This document shows, in pieces, positions 46,079 to 55,901 of a stretch of DNA of 64,000 nucleotides. The stretch covers positions 248,001-312,000 of the forward strand of contig JAKIXB010000009.1 in assembly GCA_021642125.1 (NCBI GenBank), written 5' to 3'. Position 1 is the first letter of the stretch. Each line of letters opens with the position of its first letter. The position numbers and the translations under genes are program-made. The DNA comes from Nothophoma quercina. Taxonomy: Eukaryota > Ascomycota > Dothideomycetes > Pleosporales > Didymellaceae. A model generated the notes under the pieces. It was not told the origin of the DNA and did no database searches. It saw nothing but the letters and a program-made list of their open reading frames with translations.

Positions 46079-46350
46079 GGTGGTAGGTGGTGATGTGTGA
46101 TGTCTTGAATCGGGGTGAGAGACCGGAGCATTGCGTGGCACGCCATGTTAAAACCGATACTTCAACAACGAGACCAGCATAGTTGCTGGATCACTGTAAG
46201 ACAAAAAGGTCAAAACGACCGAAAGCAAACCTATGCTTTGAGATAGTCTCGCATGCGACGTTCATAAATAGAAAGACATGTCAACATCCAACCCCGCCCC
46301 CACAGTTTCCCCCTCCACCTCCCAATGACATCTGCTCTCCAAACACCACA

Positions 46351-47400
46351 ATGTCCAACCTCAACTTCCCCATAACACTAATCGACAACACCCACCCGCC
46401 CATGAGCTCTCACATCCAGACTGCGGCCACCCCGCTCGACCCCACAACCATGTCCTTCACAAACCTCGCTCTCGTCTCCCAATGCGACGCCTTCCCCTAC
46501 GCCGACTTCGATCCCGCCGCCTACCTCACGCGAGTAAACACGTACTACCAACTGCGAGTTTCAGGACACGAGTATGCGCTAGGCTACATGCTGCCGTCCG
46601 TCGCGGAAGTGTTCCGGGGGATACCAAACTGGAGTCTAGACGACGAGGAACGAACTCTAACACTCACAGCCGGCAGCGACGCAGCGAGCAGGAGCGCAGC
46701 GGTGGAAACGACGCTGCTTGCGCTGCGAGAGACGGGGCATTTCGAGGTCCTGAAGAAGTGGAGGGGCGAGCTGTACGCCGTGTATGGGCGCGAGAAGGAG
46801 TTGCTGTTCAGTGTGGAGAGGAGCGCGAGTCCCTTGTTCGGCGTTGTGACGTACGGCGTTCATCTCACGGCTTACACGCGCAATAAGGAGAGTGGGGAGA
46901 TGAAGATTTGGACGCCTCGCCGCGCGAAAAGTAAGCAGACGTATGGCGGGATGCTGGATAATGCTGTCGCGGGAGGTATTGCGTCGGGCGAGAGTCCGTT
47001 TGAGAGTCTGGTGCGCGAGTGTGCTGAGGAGGCTAGTTTGGAGGAGGAGCTGGTTAGAGGGAGGGCGAAGGCTGCAGGCACGGTCACATATTGGTATGTT
47101 AGAGATGAGCGGGCGGGAGGCGAGACGGGGCTGTTGCAGCCAGAGGTGCAGTACATTTACGACTTGGAGCTGCCGGAGGATGTTGTGCCCAAGCCGGGAG
47201 ATGACGAGGTGGAGGAGTTCTATCTGTGGAGTGTGGAAGAGGTGCAGGATGCTATGAAGAAGGGAGAGTTCAAGCCAAACTGCTCACTAGTGGTGCTGGA
47301 CTTCCTCATACGGCATGGAATATTGACGGAAGCGAATGAGAAGGACTTCATCGAAATCGTCTCAAGACTGCACAGGAGGTTGGAATTCCCTACGCTATAG
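46351..47400 (+). CDS. Nudix hydrolase with DUF4743-type N-terminus (thiamine-pyrophosphokinase-related / Nudt20-24 type)
   Basis: 349 residues from the ATG at 46351; in-frame Mets at 46402 and 46450 are alternatives. The N-terminal domain resembles the DUF4743 region found in front of Nudix domains in yeast Tnr3 and plant NUDT20/24, where the enzymes remove phosphate from thiamine diphosphate analogues. The Nudix core is MLDNAVAGGIASGESPFESL followed by VRECAEEASL. It fits G-x5-E-x7-RE-x2-EE-x-G-x except that the second Gly is Ser. VQYIYDLELPEDVVPKPGDD, then EVEEFYLWSVEEV, follows as in this subfamily. Substrate is inferred from subfamily only. An out-of-frame ATG at 46325 precedes the start. 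Confidence 0.85.
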   Translation: MSNLNFPITLIDNTHPPMSSHIQTAATPLDPTTMSFTNLALVSQCDAFPYADFDPAAYLTRVNTYYQLRVSGHEYALGYMLPSVAEVFRGIPNWSLDDEERTLTLTAGSDAASRSAAVETTLLALRETGHFEVLKKWRGELYAVYGREKELLFSVERSASPLFGVVTYGVHLTAYTRNKESGEMKIWTPRRAKSKQTYGGMLDNAVAGGIASGESPFESLVRECAEEASLEEELVRGRAKAAGTVTYWYVRDERAGGETGLLQPEVQYIYDLELPEDVVPKPGDDEVEEFYLWSVEEVQDAMKKGEFKPNCSLVVLDFLIRHGILTEANEKDFIEIVSRLHRRLEFPTL

Positions 47401-47543
47401 TTCGATTGGGGTTGAGAAGATGCAAAGATTCGAGGATATCTTTTGGGTGTCCAGACGCCGTAAATAGACCACTCCAGATGATACCAATACCACCACATAA
47501 CGCCGCCCATGCTTGCTTTTCTTTTAGGGTAAACGGAGCGCGT

Positions 47544-48028
47544 CTAGCTATGCTTGAGCAGCATGTAGATGTTGTCGATCTTCAGGCCGGTGAGCTTCTT
47601 GAAGGGTCCCTCGATGTACAGCAGCAGTCCGCCGAAGCTGGCAAAGTACTTCCTACAGCACTGTCAGCGCATGCTCGTTGTTTAATCCTTGGTGCAACAA
47701 CTCACAGGGTGTCTCCATCGCCATCCTCGAACCTGTAGTTCTTGCCATAGCAAACATAGTCGTACATGTCTGCCAGCGTCGTAGTGCCCTGCTTGCTCAC
47801 GTTCCTCCAGCTCGTCTCCTCTTTTGTGCCGTCGAGGTTCAGCGTTGTGGCCAGGACCATCTGGACCTGCTCGCCTTGCTGGCAGGGGAAGAGCTCGTGG
47901 TTGATGTCGAGGGTCATGGTGAGCGAATTGTCGCTCGAGGTGCCAAAGATGCGCGACACGCGGTCATAGCGCTCGTTGTTGACCTCGGTGAGGGTGAAGG
48001 TCTCTTCAAAGACTTGCGCGTCGGCCAT
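47544..48028 (-). CDS. RPB8: RNA polymerase I/II/III common subunit Rpb8
   Basis: Shared small subunit (RPABC3) of the three nuclear RNA polymerases, with an OB-like fold. Exons 48028-47706 and 47652-47544 (53-nt intron, GTGAGT donor, CTGAC branch, TAG acceptor) give 143 residues, the usual length (yeast 146). Recognisable segments: FEETFTLTEVNNERYDRVSR, LTMTLDINHELFP, YDYVCYGKNYRFED and, in exon 2, FASFGGLLLYIEGP ending in IYMLLKHS. Splice phase is exact. Confidence 0.95.
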
Positions 48029-48468
48029 GGCGGGCTATAGAAATTTTGTGGCGGTCGTGACGGGTCGCTGAAGGATGCGCTCCGGTCGCGGAGTGATCCA
48101 AAGGTGATATTCGGAGTGTATGCGTCTGCGACTAGACCGTGGCCTGGTGGAATAGAGGGCGGGAGGTGTGCGTATTGAGGGCGGTGGTGGGATGCGAAAG
48201 AGCTTCCATCCAAGCAGCCATGGACGATCGGCGCTAGCGGACCTCCGGGGTCCTCACATGCAGGTGCGGCCCTCACTCAGCCTGCCGCACCACGACCGCT
48301 CTACCACCGCCCGGGTGCAGCTGTGGAATACAGCAGGCGCCTTGTACTCTAGCAGACTCACCTTCTTTCGGCCACACTTGCGCACACTGAAACACATGCC
48401 GTCGAACGCAACACCGGCCCGCCTCGACATCGCACGCCTCGCCGGCGCAGACAACCCCACATCTCCCC
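48029..48468. promoter_or_regulatory. Divergent promoter region RPB8 / F-box gene
   Basis: 440 bases between divergent starts. An ATG at 48396 is out of frame with the F-box protein and could act as an upstream frame. No element called. Confidence 0.4.
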
Positions 48469-50857
48469 ATGTCGACGGCGTCGCTGTCCCTCTTTGCCCT
48501 GCTCGACATGGCACCGCCGTCGCCCGGCGCGGACGACTCGGACTCGAGCCGCGGCTGCAGTCCCATGGCCTTCGACCCCCTCAACCTGCGCAAGCCTAAG
48601 ACGAGTGCGCAGAACAGCCCGCTGTTCAAGCTGCCCGACGACATCTTCAAGTGCGTGCTGGACTACCTCCACCGCGACGAGGCCTGGAGCCTCAAGCGGT
48701 TGTGCAGGGGCATGGCCAAGAGCCAGTCTGTCAACCAGCTGCTCTACAAGTACCCGCTGCAGCTGAGCGACGTGAAGGACCTGAGGCTAGGGGAGTGGAA
48801 GTACCGCACAAGTGGCCAGATACGCTGGCAGAGCTTCCAGGAGAGCATTACCGACGAGAACAGGAGCTACGTGCAGAAGCTGGCCGTGTCGCATTGGGCG
48901 AGCATCGACGACTTTCGCTGGATAGAGGCGAACCTGCCTGCGCTTACGAGCCTGGACATATCCGCCATCAAGGACTTTGTCTGGACCCCCGAGGAGACTT
49001 GGACGTGGAGGACGCTGGCAGAAGCATGCCCACGTCTGTTCAACAGACTGGACGAACTCGAGGTCGCGAACTGGGCCGACTACACGGCGCACTCGCGCAT
49101 CGAATACAGCTATTCGTACAACGACTATCGCTTCAAGCAAAAGTTCCGACTGTCGAGGCGGCGAGGAGGTGGCTCGGTTGCGAAGGAGATCTTCCCGTTG
49201 TGTCGCAAGCTGAAGACGCTCGCCATCCGCGAGCGATACTCAGGGTTCCAGTGAGTCTGGCCTTCTTGCCTAATCCAACTCATCAATGCTGATCAGTAGC
49301 CGCAGCACATGGAACGAATGGGAGGTTCACCAGCGCGTGTGCTGTCTCGTCGACGGCGTACAGAGCAACTGTCCGTCCAGCTTGACTAAGCTCAAAGTGC
49401 ACGATTACGCACCATATCGCTCGCTCTTCTCCACCGATGCCACCGACTGGGCGCAGATTAAAGATATTGAGATCGGTCTATACCAGTGGATGGAGGACCG
49501 ACGTGAGCGAGACGTGATCGGACCCATCCCCTACCGAATCACCCAAGGGCATCATCACCGGGAGGAGGAAGAAGCTTTTGATGACAAGAGCTTCGATGAA
49601 TGTACGCGCGACCACATGACACTCGGTAACCATGTAGTCCAAGGCGTTGGTGCCTCTTTTGAAGATCTGCTTCAAAGTCTCCAGACTATTTCCAAGAAGT
49701 ACCCAAAGATCAATATCAAACCGATCCGCAACCTCGAGAATATCACACTGCACCCATTCCACCTCGTCAACGTTATGCAACGGCGCCAACACTTCGGACA
49801 GAATGCACAAACCAATAGCACACCGCCGAGTGATCCCTGTTCCAACGCAGAGGTGCAAGAAGCTATACGATGGCTTCTCAAAAAGTGCGACTGGACACCC
49901 ATCCTAGCCTGGGATTCGATGATGTGCGACGTCTTCCCAGCCAACCTCGAGCCTAACCGCACCTTCCTCCCCAAACCCGAAGTCCTCTCCCGCATCCAAA
50001 CCATGGTCCGCACCCTCCGCACCCTCAACGTCCCCATCCGCATCTCCATCGGCGACCGCAACAACACCTCGCCCTCCTCCGGTCTCGACGGGAGCCTCTT
50101 CTTCGGCGACTACAAGACCTTCACCGGCACGGGCGACGCCAAGACAGAGCACCTGCTGCCCACGCAAGCCTGCTTCAATCTGACACCCATCGCGCACCTC
50201 GTCGACGAACTCACCATCCAGTATCCCGCCGATGTGCCCGGCGTCAGCGGCTACCTGCGCGCCCACCGCCGCCAGAGCCCCGCCGAACAGGTCCTCATGG
50301 CCCGCGAGATGACCGGGTGGCGCCGCTTCTGGGCGCGCTACGCATCCCAGTTCACAAGTCTCAAGAAACTGACTGCCAACGTACCGAATGACATCTACGA
50401 CGACTGGGCGAGATCCGAACTCCCAGCGCTACTCGCCGACGAGAGATGGGAGATGCTGGAAGTCCCGGATGACAGGGCCGATTATGGGTGTTTCGGACGG
50501 TATTTCCCGTTCGAAAGCCTGAGGTACAGTTTCAGCCGGAAAAAGGGGAGGGTCAAGTTTGTGCAGAGGGTGTTTTTCCGGAGAGACGATGAACCGCTAC
50601 ATCTGACCAGCCGGTACGAGGGGTTGTCCGAGCAGATGCGAGAGGAGCGACATATTTCCGATGCTGAGATTGCGGATAGAGAGCACGGAGGCCATCGCTT
50701 TTGGACGCCCAAAGAAGAGGCGGTGATGAATGGCGAAGCGAAGGCGGAGAATGACGCAGATGAGAAGGTCAATGGCAAGAAGCGCAAAGCTATCGACGAA
50801 GACGATACAGCCGCTGAAGAATGCAAGCGGCAAAAGCTCGAGGAAGAGGCAGGCTAG
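48469..50857 (+). CDS. F-box protein, LRR-like (unnamed)
   Basis: Exons 48469-49250 and 49297-50857 (46-nt intron, GTGAGT, CTGAT branch-like site, CAG) give 780 residues. The F-box lies at about residues 50-95: LFKLPDDIFKCVLDYLHRDE, then LKRLCRGMAKSQSVNQLLY. F-box proteins link substrates to SCF ubiquitin ligases. The rest has scattered leucine-rich segments (LTSLDISAIKDFVW, LKTLAIRERY, LTKLKVHDYAPYRSL) typical of fungal F-box proteins with divergent LRRs. The C-terminus is highly charged with KKRKAIDEDD, a likely nuclear signal. No specific orthologue recognised; partner unknown. Confidence 0.8.
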
Positions 50858-51257
50858 CTAGCTAGCTGCCCCGCCACGGAAAGGATGTGCGTAGGCAAAA
50901 GGATGCTCGAAGAGCACACCTTCTGGAGTCAACACATGTCTTAGTTGGCGCGGAAGATGGATACAGGCATTTCGGGCGTTTCTAAGAGATTGGTATCATT
51001 TTTTAGCGATGGGTACTGGTACATAATGTTTATATGGGAGCGGCGTCAACGGGCATTTCTATTCACGATGGGATGGATGGGGATCGGACTGGGAAGGTGT
51101 ATCAGCTTTCGGAATAATACATTTACCACAGCACATAGACTTGCGAACCTATTGCACCGTGGAAGAAGACAGTCACTGAACAGATGGATGTGAAGTGATG
51201 CTTATGTTTCCATTCATGTATACATTATCATCGTACACCACCAATGCTTCCTTCCAC
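50858..51257. other. Convergent 3' flanks of the F-box gene and SEN34
   Basis: 400 bases between converging stops. It begins with a short TAGC repeat (about 4 units, 50855-50867); otherwise nothing. Confidence 0.55.
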
Positions 51258-52811
51258 TCACATCGACGCCCACTCCACCGAAAACACTCTTACATCGTCA
51301 CCCTTCGGATCCTCCCCACCAACCATGTACGCCTTCTTCGTGCCTGTACCCAGGCGGCCGCCGCCAACAATGTCCAGCAAGTCAAACTTCTCGTCCCAGC
51401 CCAGCCCCGTGGCGAGGAAGTGGCTGTGGTACCGCAGAGGATCGCCAGGGTAGACCGAGTAGTTGCAGCCGAAACGCAGCCCGGGCATGAAGAAGTAGCC
51501 GCGGGAGTGCAGGAAGCGGAAGAGTGGATAGCTCTTGGGTACTACTGGGAGAGGCTGAGTTTCGTCTTTTGGTGGGGTGGGCAGAGGGGGCGTGGATGTG
51601 GTGGGTGTGATGTATTGGCGTTGAGCGAAGACGCTCTTGGAGGTGCTCTTGACAGCAGGGGCGGATGTGGCCGGTTTAGGCTCGAAGAGAGACGCCTCGG
51701 TTGTAGATGGGTCAACCTCTTGCGGGTCATCTACTGGTTCGGCCTCCTCCACCATAGGTGGGACAGCCTCGCGCAGGTCAACCTCCTCAGGATCCTCGGC
51801 TGTGACCGCCTTGAATTCCGCCTGCATGGCTTCTTCCAGCTGAGCGTCTTCCAGCTCGGCATCTTCGTGCACTGCTTCTCCCTCCTTGACCAACAGTGGC
51901 GTTGCCTCTTCCACCTCGACCTTGTGGACCTTCACTTCCTTTGAGGCAAGCTCTAGGAAGGATGAGCCTTTCATGATCGAACCGAGATCAGAGAAAGAGG
52001 AGCTGAGGTCTGAGGGTTGCGAAGATAGTGTGACCGGACTGGGCGTCTGAGAGACGTCTTGAGACTTGACTGACGCCGACGAAGACTCAATGAACGAAGA
52101 TCCCTTCATGATGGAGCCTAGATCAACAAACGACGAGCCGAGGTCAGAGGCAACAGTGCTTGACGTCTCTGAGGGCGCCGAGGCTACGACAGCTGCTGAC
52201 GCTGTGTTGATGGATGGCTGCTGCTCAAGGAATCCTGAGCCCTTCATGATGAAGCCGAGACCAGAACCAGCAGGACTAGGAAGCTCAACATGGACTGTCT
52301 CGTCTGTGGCCGTGCTATCGGCAACACTAGGCGCTGTGACAGAGCTGTCGATGGTTGCAGTGCTATCCGCAACACTGGGAGCTGTCTCGGTCTGAACGAC
52401 CTCCTTCCTCAAGCCCTTCTTCTTAAGTGCAGCGTCCTTCTTCTGCTCCTGTGCCGCCATGTTCTCCTTGGCAGCCTCAACACCTTGGCGGTCCATCTCC
52501 GCCAGGAACTTCAGCCTGTCTGCTCTGCTCATCTCCTGGAACCCCTGACGATGTGTTTCCACATCATCAACGATGTAGGCGTGTCCTCCTTCGACCAGCA
52601 CTCTTGCCTCTTCAGGCATGAGCTCGAGTGGGATACCCAAGAAGACATTCTGCTGCGACAGATTCGGGATTGTGCCGACGAGGACACCGCAGATGTTGTG
52701 GTTGCGACGGACGTGCGAGATCACATCGACGTCGAAGAGGAGGTGTCGTCCTGCAACGCAGGAGATTGGGAAAGGTTCTGAGACTTCTTTTGGTGCCGCG
52801 GCTGGCGCCAT
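51258..52811 (-). CDS. SEN34: tRNA-splicing endonuclease subunit Sen34
   Basis: Catalytic subunit that cuts the 3' splice site of tRNA introns. Single exon, 517 residues from the ATG at 52809-52811, much longer than yeast Sen34 (275). The N-terminal domain has HLLFDVDVISHVRRNHNICG and GIPLELMPEEARVLVE. The C-terminal nuclease domain keeps the expected catalytic triad: Tyr in FGCNYSVYPGDPL, His in RYHSHFLA, Lys in GTKKAYMV. Between them is a disordered insert (about residues 145-390) with three copies of an IMKGSxFxE motif about 46 residues apart, and a duplicated TAPSVADSTAT. It diverges from DAD1. The window also carries an intron-containing tRNA gene, the type of substrate it would process. 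Confidence 0.92.
   Translation of the reverse strand: MAPAAAPKEVSEPFPISCVAGRHLLFDVDVISHVRRNHNICGVLVGTIPNLSQQNVFLGIPLELMPEEARVLVEGGHAYIVDDVETHRQGFQEMSRADRLKFLAEMDRQGVEAAKENMAAQEQKKDAALKKKGLRKEVVQTETAPSVADSTATIDSSVTAPSVADSTATDETVHVELPSPAGSGLGFIMKGSGFLEQQPSINTASAAVVASAPSETSSTVASDLGSSFVDLGSIMKGSSFIESSSASVKSQDVSQTPSPVTLSSQPSDLSSSFSDLGSIMKGSSFLELASKEVKVHKVEVEEATPLLVKEGEAVHEDAELEDAQLEEAMQAEFKAVTAEDPEEVDLREAVPPMVEEAEPVDDPQEVDPSTTEASLFEPKPATSAPAVKSTSKSVFAQRQYITPTTSTPPLPTPPKDETQPLPVVPKSYPLFRFLHSRGYFFMPGLRFGCNYSVYPGDPLRYHSHFLATGLGWDEKFDLLDIVGGGRLGTGTKKAYMVGGEDPKGDDVRVFSVEWASM
51960..52265 (-). repeat. Threefold coding repeat inside SEN34
   Basis: The motif IMKGSxFxE occurs three times in the translated insert, near residues 187, 234 and 280 (DNA around 52250, 52110 and 51972). 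The second and third copies share the longer core DLGSIMKGSSF. Spacing is about 46 residues, so this looks like tandem duplication of a roughly 140-base unit that has since diverged. Confidence 0.75.
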
Positions 52812-53193
52812 GATGTCGATCTGAAGCAAGAGCTGTTAGCTATGCTGCTTGGCAAAAAGTGTTCGTTGCAAAAGAATTAGGCAGAAGGTCGGATCATAGT
52901 GTGAATACAATAATTTGAGTCATCAAGTCCCATCTTGTGGGATTCAGGGGATTGACAGATTAATTATGGTGTTAATCATAACAACCTCGGGGGAGACCCC
53001 GGGTGTGGAAATTGCAGAGACTGGCTTACCTTCACTTGTGTGGTTTCATCGCGGTGGTCGATGAGAAGAGCTTTGAGGATAGCAAACGGAAATTTATGGG
53101 CGGCGGTTTAGCGCGTGGTCGGTGCGTCGGTGGACCCCACCCCAGACATGGGACGCGTTCTTGCATCCAAACATCAAAGGAAAACAGATCAAC
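52812..53193. promoter_or_regulatory. Shared divergent promoter region SEN34 / DAD1
   Basis: 382 bases between divergent start codons; no element called. Confidence 0.45.
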
Positions 53194-53588
53194 ATGTCGA
53201 CAAACCGTGCTTCGACCGCTAATGGCGCGCAGCCAGCACCTGAGAAGACCTACTTCGAGCAGCAACGTGAAATGCTGGTCGGCGAAATCGCTCAGGTACA
53301 TCCACCGCCCCGCATCTCCAATACACACCGCTGCATGTTCGTGCAGGAGAAGTACATGCGAGACTGACCGCTTTACAGAGCCTCGAACTCGTTCTGCAAA
53401 ACATCAACAAATTGAACCGCTCCCTCGAAGAAGTTACGCAAGTTGGTACCGAGTTCGCACCCGTCGAATCGCTATGGAGTCACTTCGAGAACGTTATGGC
53501 CAAGAATCCGAATGAGAGCGAGGAGGGCGCACATGAGGGACAGACTGAGCATGAAGAGGCTACTGAAGTGGCGGAGCATCAAAAGTGA
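53194..53588 (+). CDS. DAD1: DASH/Dam1 complex subunit Dad1
   Basis: Kinetochore ring subunit that couples chromosomes to microtubule ends. Exons 53194-53295 and 53379-53588 (83-nt intron, GTACAT donor, CTGAC branch, CAG) give 103 residues, right for Dad1. The diagnostic segments are TYFEQQREMLVGEIAQ just before the splice site, then SLELVLQNINKLNRSLEEV and LWSHFENVMAK. The acidic C-terminus ends EVAEHQK. A second frame overlaps the 3' end and could supply a longer C-terminus through an alternative intron (see findings). It diverges from SEN34. Confidence 0.93.
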
Positions 53589-54574
53589 AGAAGCTTTGGT
53601 GTTGACTCCAAGACAGGGCTGCGGAGACTTAACGCCTGGAGCTGCTATCATCGAGGAGGGACTAGATTTAAAGCTTGAGGAGCAGTGGATTGCATGCCTG
53701 AACGCCACCAGCGCCCCGAAGGTATCTGATGAGCTGTTAGAAGCGCAGAAGGGGTCGAATAAACAGTCGAAGAGGCGCATCCGACTCTCAGACGAGCTCA
53801 TGCATCGAGGAGATTCAGCGAGCGAGGCTGAGTCAGCAGACGATGTAGCACGTCAGACCTCTGGTGAGGACGAATGGGAGGATTACTAGACAGGCAGAAG
53901 GCACTTGAAGTGTTACTGTGGTTGCTCGGGCCTGACAGCTTGTTGGGACTGGGAAGATTGAATGGACTTCTACGTGTTGTATTGGACAGCAGCTGACCGC
54001 TATATTCACTGAGAATAGACCAAGCGTAATCAACACTACATATGCATAGGGCTGACAATTGTCGATGATCTGCCTAGGGTTGCCCTGTTCCCGGCATATA
54101 CGGTGTAGGTATGATGTCAGAAGGCAAGGATGTGCGTTCCCTGATTGACCTGCTAGAAATGAATTGTGGTCCTGAGCAGGTCCGGCTTGCTATTGCTATG
54201 TGCACCGAAGAACCTTAGAGGTCGAGATTGTGGAGATGGTTTAGAATTTATTTCCTAAGCGTGGCGATGCTGCTCACGCGCAACTAAATACCGAATACAG
54301 ATACAGAATGGTGAAATGCACACGTAGACTTTTCAGGTCGAAGCCTAGTCTTACAAATTGTCGCTCAAAAGCAGCCAAAAACGCCGTCAATCATATACGT
54401 GTAGGAGTCTACAGGAATGGTAGGAGGCAGGTTGCGAGTCGTAGATGGTTGGTCTATGCTGCCAGGATGCAAAAAGGGATCGGAGGCGTGATGAGATGGT
54501 CATTAAGCATCTTGATCGTGTCGTCCAGCGTCGTGTGTCGAGATAGCCGCCTCGTTTGGTGACCGTAGTAGCGC
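53589..54574. other. Intergenic, with an open frame to 53889
   Basis: From 53589 to 53889 a plus-strand frame continues open (overlapping DAD1 in another frame, first ATG 53512) and ends in an acidic Ser/Glu/Asp-rich tail, SGEDEWEDY. It may be a DAD1 isoform tail or a chance frame. The rest, 53890-54574, is the 3' flank of RHO4 with nothing supportable. Confidence 0.4.
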
Positions 54575-55537
54575 CTAGAGAATGGTGCAGCCTTTGCTCT
54601 TCTTCTTCTTTTTCGGCAGCTCGGACATGGAGGGCTGATTCCTGTGATGCCCAGCAGCGGACGATACCGGGTTCTCTTTGCGGACGTCTGCCGGTGTCTT
54701 CCACTCATCACCAACAGCGACGGTGACAGCTGTGTCGAAGATCTCCTCGACACCATCTTGCTCTTTACTACTGCACTCCATGTACATGGCGCCCATCTTC
54801 TTAGCGACTGCACGGCCTTGCTCGGGTGTCACTGGTGTGAGACCTTGCGTCTTCAGAAGCTCGATGCAGTTTTTCTTGTTTCGAAGGTCGGACTTAAGAC
54901 CAAGAAGCATGAGTGGTGTTGTGGGGCAGAAGTGGAGGACTTCGGGGTACCACTTGGACAAGTTAGTGCGTGCAACTAAAAGTAGGAAGTGGGAAGCTTG
55001 CCTTGTCCATGACGTTTTCGAGCGAGTTGGGGCAGTCGATAGCGAAACAAACAAAGATGATGTCGGTTTCGGGGTACGAAAGCGGTCGCAGGCGGTCGTA
55101 TTCTTCTTGTCCAGCAGTATCCCACAGCGCCAGTTCGACCATCTTGCCCGTTGGCAGATGCGGGGTCTGGGTGATGTAGTTCTCGAATACGGTCGGTACG
55201 TATTTCTGCAGCAATTAGCAAAAGGCGCCTTGATGATTATGATGTGGTGTCTCTGGCGTACCTCTGGGAAGTTGCCGGAGCTGTAGCTGATCAACAGACA
55301 TGTCTTGCCGCAACCGCCATCACCGACAACGACAAGCTTCTTCGAGAACTGCGGCGGCTCGGTGATGTTGGTGTTATTTGTCTGCGTTGTTCCGTATGAG
55401 CTGACTGTGCCATTGCTGTTGCGTTCGCTGGGTGTGCGTGTGGGCTTGCGGACCGGTGTGATCGTCGTTGCTCCTGGCGCTTTTGTGCTCTGCTTGCGGC
55501 GCAAGTAATCGTAGTTTTGCGAGGGTGCAATGGCCAT
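54575..55537 (-). CDS. RHO4: Rho-family GTPase Rho4
   Basis: Small GTPase; Rho4 proteins act in septation and cell-wall integrity. Exons 55537-55262, 55205-55002 and 54952-54575 give 285 residues. Intron 1 is GT-AG (56 nt); intron 2 (49 nt) has a GC donor, AAG|GCAAGC, with an ACTAAC branch site and AAG acceptor. Motifs: P-loop GDGGCGKT, switch I YVPTVFENYIT, switch II DTAGQEEYDRLRPLSYPE, base recognition LKSDLR (in place of TKxDLR), ECSSKEQ, then a polybasic KKKKKSKG and the CAAX box CTIL, a geranylgeranylation signal. The long N-terminal extension with YDYLRRKQST is typical of Rho4 rather than Rho1, Rac or Cdc42. It diverges from LCB3. Confidence 0.9.
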   Translation of the reverse strand: MAIAPSQNYDYLRRKQSTKAPGATTITPVRKPTRTPSERNSNGTVSSYGTTQTNNTNITEPPQFSKKLVVVGDGGCGKTCLLISYSSGNFPEVRQRHHIIIIKAPFANCCRNTYRPYSRTTSPRPRICQRARWSNWRCGILLDKKNTTACDRFRTPKPTSSLFVSLSTAPTRSKTSWTRQASHFLLLVARTNLSKWYPEVLHFCPTTPLMLLGLKSDLRNKKNCIELLKTQGLTPVTPEQGRAVAKKMGAMYMECSSKEQDGVEEIFDTAVTVAVGDEWKTPADVRKENPVSSAAGHHRNQPSMSELPKKKKKSKGCTIL

Positions 55538-55901
55538 GACGGGAGGTGTGGTGTGGAGTTAACGTTCGATAGTCCTTGGAATGCGAACTGTGGTAGCAAT
55601 GCAGACGGCGGGTTGGGGTGCTGGGGCAGCAGTATGGTAGCGAGTGGCCGAAGCTTATGGGCCGTCGTGTTTATAAACTTGGTTGCCGTCATTCTCCCCG
55701 GGCAACCACCAGGCGCTAACCCAACACCCCTGCTCGTCTCCAAATGTGCGACTACGCACGGCCTCGCAGCATGCATGCGCCGCGAATCCACCCCCGCCTG
55801 CTGGCCATGACCGTCCTGCCTGCCCCGAGACATCCTCCTGCCGACTGCTCCCATGTGTCCCCAGCATGATGCGCCCTCGAGTGTGGCACCCGACCTGAAG
55901 A
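55538..55901. promoter_or_regulatory. Shared divergent promoter region RHO4 / LCB3
   Basis: 364 bases between divergent starts; no element called. Confidence 0.4.

Noticed and set aside
46079..46141. Longer N-terminus for TRM12
   Set aside because: It would begin at GTG; the first in-frame ATG is at 46076-46078.
50855..50867. TAGC tandem repeat after the F-box gene stop
   Set aside because: About three to four units only; too short to matter.
54575..55537. One continuous minus-strand frame across the RHO4 gene
   Set aside because: It runs through both introns by chance and loses switch I and switch II; the spliced model restores them.
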